Below are positions 23,306-25,082 of a stretch of 25,082 nucleotides of DNA, in pieces. A program made the position numbers and the translations under genes. Each line of letters begins with the position of its first letter. Position 1 is the stretch's first letter. Source of the DNA: Clostridiales bacterium (GTDB taxonomy: Bacteria; Bacillota; Clostridia; Oscillospirales; CAG-272); assembly GCA_019415985.1 (NCBI GenBank), contig DXYE01000033.1, positions 1 to 25,082 on the forward strand, read 5' to 3'. Under the pieces are notes generated by a model that saw only the letters and a list, made by a program, of their open reading frames with translations, ran no database searches and was not told the DNA's origin.

Positions 23306-24570
23306 ATGAAAGAACGAAGTAAAACTCTATTACATTATATCCTGCCATCGGCAGGAGGATTATGCGTAACTTATCTTTATAACATCGTAAATAGTATATT
23401 TTCGGTCAAGGGGTAGGCCCTCTGGCATCGGCAGCGGTAAATATCACTGTGCCGTTTATCCACTACCTTGGTAGCGATCTCCTCTTTATTTGCCATGGGA
23501 GGCTCCACAGTGATTGCCATCCGGCTGGGACGTGACGACAAAGAGGGAGCCGACGACACTTTTATGACAGCGTTTATAATGCCTCTGTTCCTTTCGGTCA
23601 TTTTGCTCCTGGTCGGCACATTGTTACCAGAACATATTTCTCTGCTCTGCGGCAGCATTCAGGATATTCTTTCATTGGCTAAAGAATACCTGTTTTACTA
23701 CACAGCTTTTTCCATCCCATTCCTTCTAAGCAACTTCCTGTCGGTATTTGTGCGCAACGACGGCGCTCCGGGATTGGCTTTCTTTGGTTTGTGTGCTGGT
23801 GCGGTAGCACACATCTTTTTGGACTGGCTCTTTATTTTTCTGTTGCAAATGGGCATTATGGGAGCTGCTGTCTCTTCGGGTTTGGGGCAAGTTCTGTCCT
23901 TCCTAATTTTAATCAGCCATTTTATCCGTAAAAAGGGGCAGCTTCGCATTTGCCGCTACAAAAATTCCTTTGCTTTGGTAGGAAAAATCTGAATGCGAGG
24001 GGTTCCGGAGTGCGGTTCCCAGCTTAATACACCGTCACCGCATTTTGTTATAACTGGGTTTTAGGAAATACGCTTGGAGATATGGGAGTTGCCACCTTTA
24101 GTGTACTTAGCTTTATCTATTCCCATGCTAATGCGATTCTTTACGGTGTATCACAAGGGTTACAGCCGCTATGGGGACAGGCATTTGGTAGAAAAGACAA
24201 ACTGGAGTTACGCAGCGATTTTCGAACCGGCATGAAAATCAATCTGATTTTTTCAAATGTGATTTATATATTGTTGGTGCTATTCCGTGTGCAAGCTGTA
24301 ACATTATTCAATAGTGATCTTGCACTGGTGGAAATGGCCTCGAAAGCTTTGCCTGTTTTTGCTCTGCTTTTTTTCGTTATGTCAGTCAATCCAATTTTTT
24401 CCGCCTATTTTTATTCTATCAAACAGACGGTGAAATCAGATATTATTGCACTAAGCCGAGGTGTTGTTTTTATGGCGCTGGCAATTTTTGTATTACCAAT
24501 ACTTTTAGGCGTCGTCTTTGTTTGGCTTGCCGTTTTAGTAGCAGAGGTAATTACTTTAATAACTGTTTAA
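23306..24570 (+). pseudogene. MATE family multidrug efflux transporter, broken by frameshifts and a nonsense codon
   Basis: The N-terminus (MKERSKTLLHYILPSAGGLC) is MATE-like. One base appears missing near 23402 before GQGVGPLA and another near 23460 before TLVAISSLFAMGGSTVIAIR. The frame is then open to 23992, where TGA interrupts VGKI-stop-MRGVPE, a conserved MATE hinge. A further one-base loss near 24033 is needed to read YNWVLGNTLGDMGVATFSVL, after which SQGLQPLWGQAFGRKDKLEL and the last spans run to 24570. So there are at least four lesions. An intact MATE protein would export cationic drugs using a Na+ or H+ gradient. It follows the patatin remnant by 51 bp, and the two were probably one MerR-regulated operon. 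Confidence 0.88.
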
Positions 24571-24636
24571 CCTTTAACAGGTACTTATCAAGAATTAACA
24601 AAAAAGGGATGGTGGCAGCATGGGAAATTAGGTTTA

Positions 24637-24910
24637 TTGGATTCAGGTGATTCCGGGAGGCGTATTGGGGCAAAACTGTTTGCCCTGCATTCTCCCAATC
24701 AAAAGAAGGAGCTGGCTCAATTTGTTCGTGATGATGAGGCTGGCGATATTCCGTCGGATGTCCCATACGCCACCATTTTTCAAGGACAGCAAAACATGCC
24801 GGACCAACCCCTAACAGAAATCCGGGAAGGCGATTTGTATTTTTGTCTGGAACGGCGCTCAGTGACAGTTCGGAGCCGGATAATTCCGCTGACGGTTAAA
24901 GAATTCCTGC
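24637..24910 (+). pseudogene. Fragment of an OmpR-type winged-helix regulator with unknown upstream part
   Basis: IREGDLYFCLERRSVTV followed by IPLTVKEF (about 24796-24905) is the beginning of an OmpR/PhoB-type winged-helix DNA-binding domain, as found in short regulators of clostridial integrative elements. The homology stops at KEF, exactly where the recombinase fragment begins, so the recognition helix is lost. The preceding 50 residues (ELAQFVRDDEAGDIPSDVPY) are open but not recognised. No start codon with a clear ribosome-binding site is visible. I consider it a truncated remnant. Confidence 0.6.
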
Positions 24911-25082
24911 ATGGAGCGGTTGCAGGATTTCGTCTTCCCCGCCTATGATGTCCGCTATATCGCCATCAACGACGATGTGGACAGCGCCAAAGAGGAAAAT
25001 GATTTTGCGGTGTTCAAAAATGTATTCAACGACTACTACGCTAAGGATACCAGCAAGAAAATCCGGGCGGTGGTAAAAATGC
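24911..25082 (+). pseudogene. 5'-truncated large serine recombinase fragment, running off the window
   Basis: The frame reads MERLQDFVFPAYDVRYIAIN, DDVDSAKEENDFAVFKNVFN and YYAKDTSKKIRAVVKM to the window edge. This matches the end of the resolvase catalytic domain of large serine recombinases (TndX/TnpX-like) of clostridial integrative elements, where VRFIAINDGVDS and ARDTSKK-type motifs are conserved. The N-terminal portion with the catalytic serine (about the first 80 residues) is absent, replaced by the winged-helix fragment. The rest of the gene lies outside the window, so whether the 3' part is intact cannot be judged. It cannot be an active recombinase as it stands. Confidence 0.75.

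Overview
The window looks like a chromosomal segment of a Gram-positive Firmicute, most likely a gut-type Clostridia of the Oscillospiraceae/Ruminococcaceae kind. The evidence is a Bacillus/Clostridium-type S12, an L7Ae-like protein heading the str operon, long-form HPF, SLH surface anchoring, purine-rich Shine-Dalgarno sites and sigma-A promoters of TTGACA/TATAAT type. Base composition is moderate. Names rest on motif recognition; no database search was run.

Region 1 (1-4.8 kb): the end of a GNAT acetyltransferase, an aspartate carbamoyltransferase (pyrB) with a PyrI-like C-terminal zinc-type Cys motif, and a second GNAT enzyme read forward. Three genes then read in reverse: an Isf-like iron-sulfur flavodoxin with a recognisable promoter and operator, a DUF1848 protein, and a nitroimidazole-reductase-like (NimA/PNPOx) gene broken by a nonsense codon, an apparent internal deletion and a frameshift.

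Region 2 (5.0-7.7 kb, reverse): a three-gene ABC exporter (ATPase plus two ABC-2 permeases) driven from a near-consensus promoter.

Region 3 (8.2-13.2 kb, forward): the str operon, L7Ae-like protein-rpsL-rpsG-fusA-tuf, from its own near-consensus promoter to a strong intrinsic terminator. rpoB-rpoC are not directly upstream. S12 carries Arg at the position equivalent to Lys88, where K88R is a classical streptomycin-resistance change.

Region 4 (13.3-22.0 kb): a secreted SLH-anchored metallophosphoesterase; ruvX and a long, Bacteroidetes-like purM in reverse; then forward pfkA, an unknown signal-peptide/membrane-anchored surface protein with a hairpin-rich leader, a YhcH/YjgK/YiaL protein, hpf with nested alternative hairpins at its promoter, and a small multidrug-export family membrane protein.

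Region 5 (22.2-25.1 kb): a decaying accessory segment. A MerR-type promoter (19-bp spacer containing a perfect dyad) precedes a multiply frameshifted patatin-like phospholipase and a multiply broken MATE transporter. A fragment of an OmpR-type winged-helix regulator follows, abutting a 5'-truncated large serine recombinase that runs off the window. This looks like the wreckage of integrated mobile DNA. Housekeeping genes in the first 22 kb are intact, so the clustered lesions are either real decay or a local sequence-quality problem.

I did not find a clearly novel multi-gene system. The points most worth follow-up are the S12 Lys-to-Arg change, the zinc-tailed ATCase, the SLH-phosphoesterase, the MerR-type promoter left in front of broken genes, and the two structured leaders.
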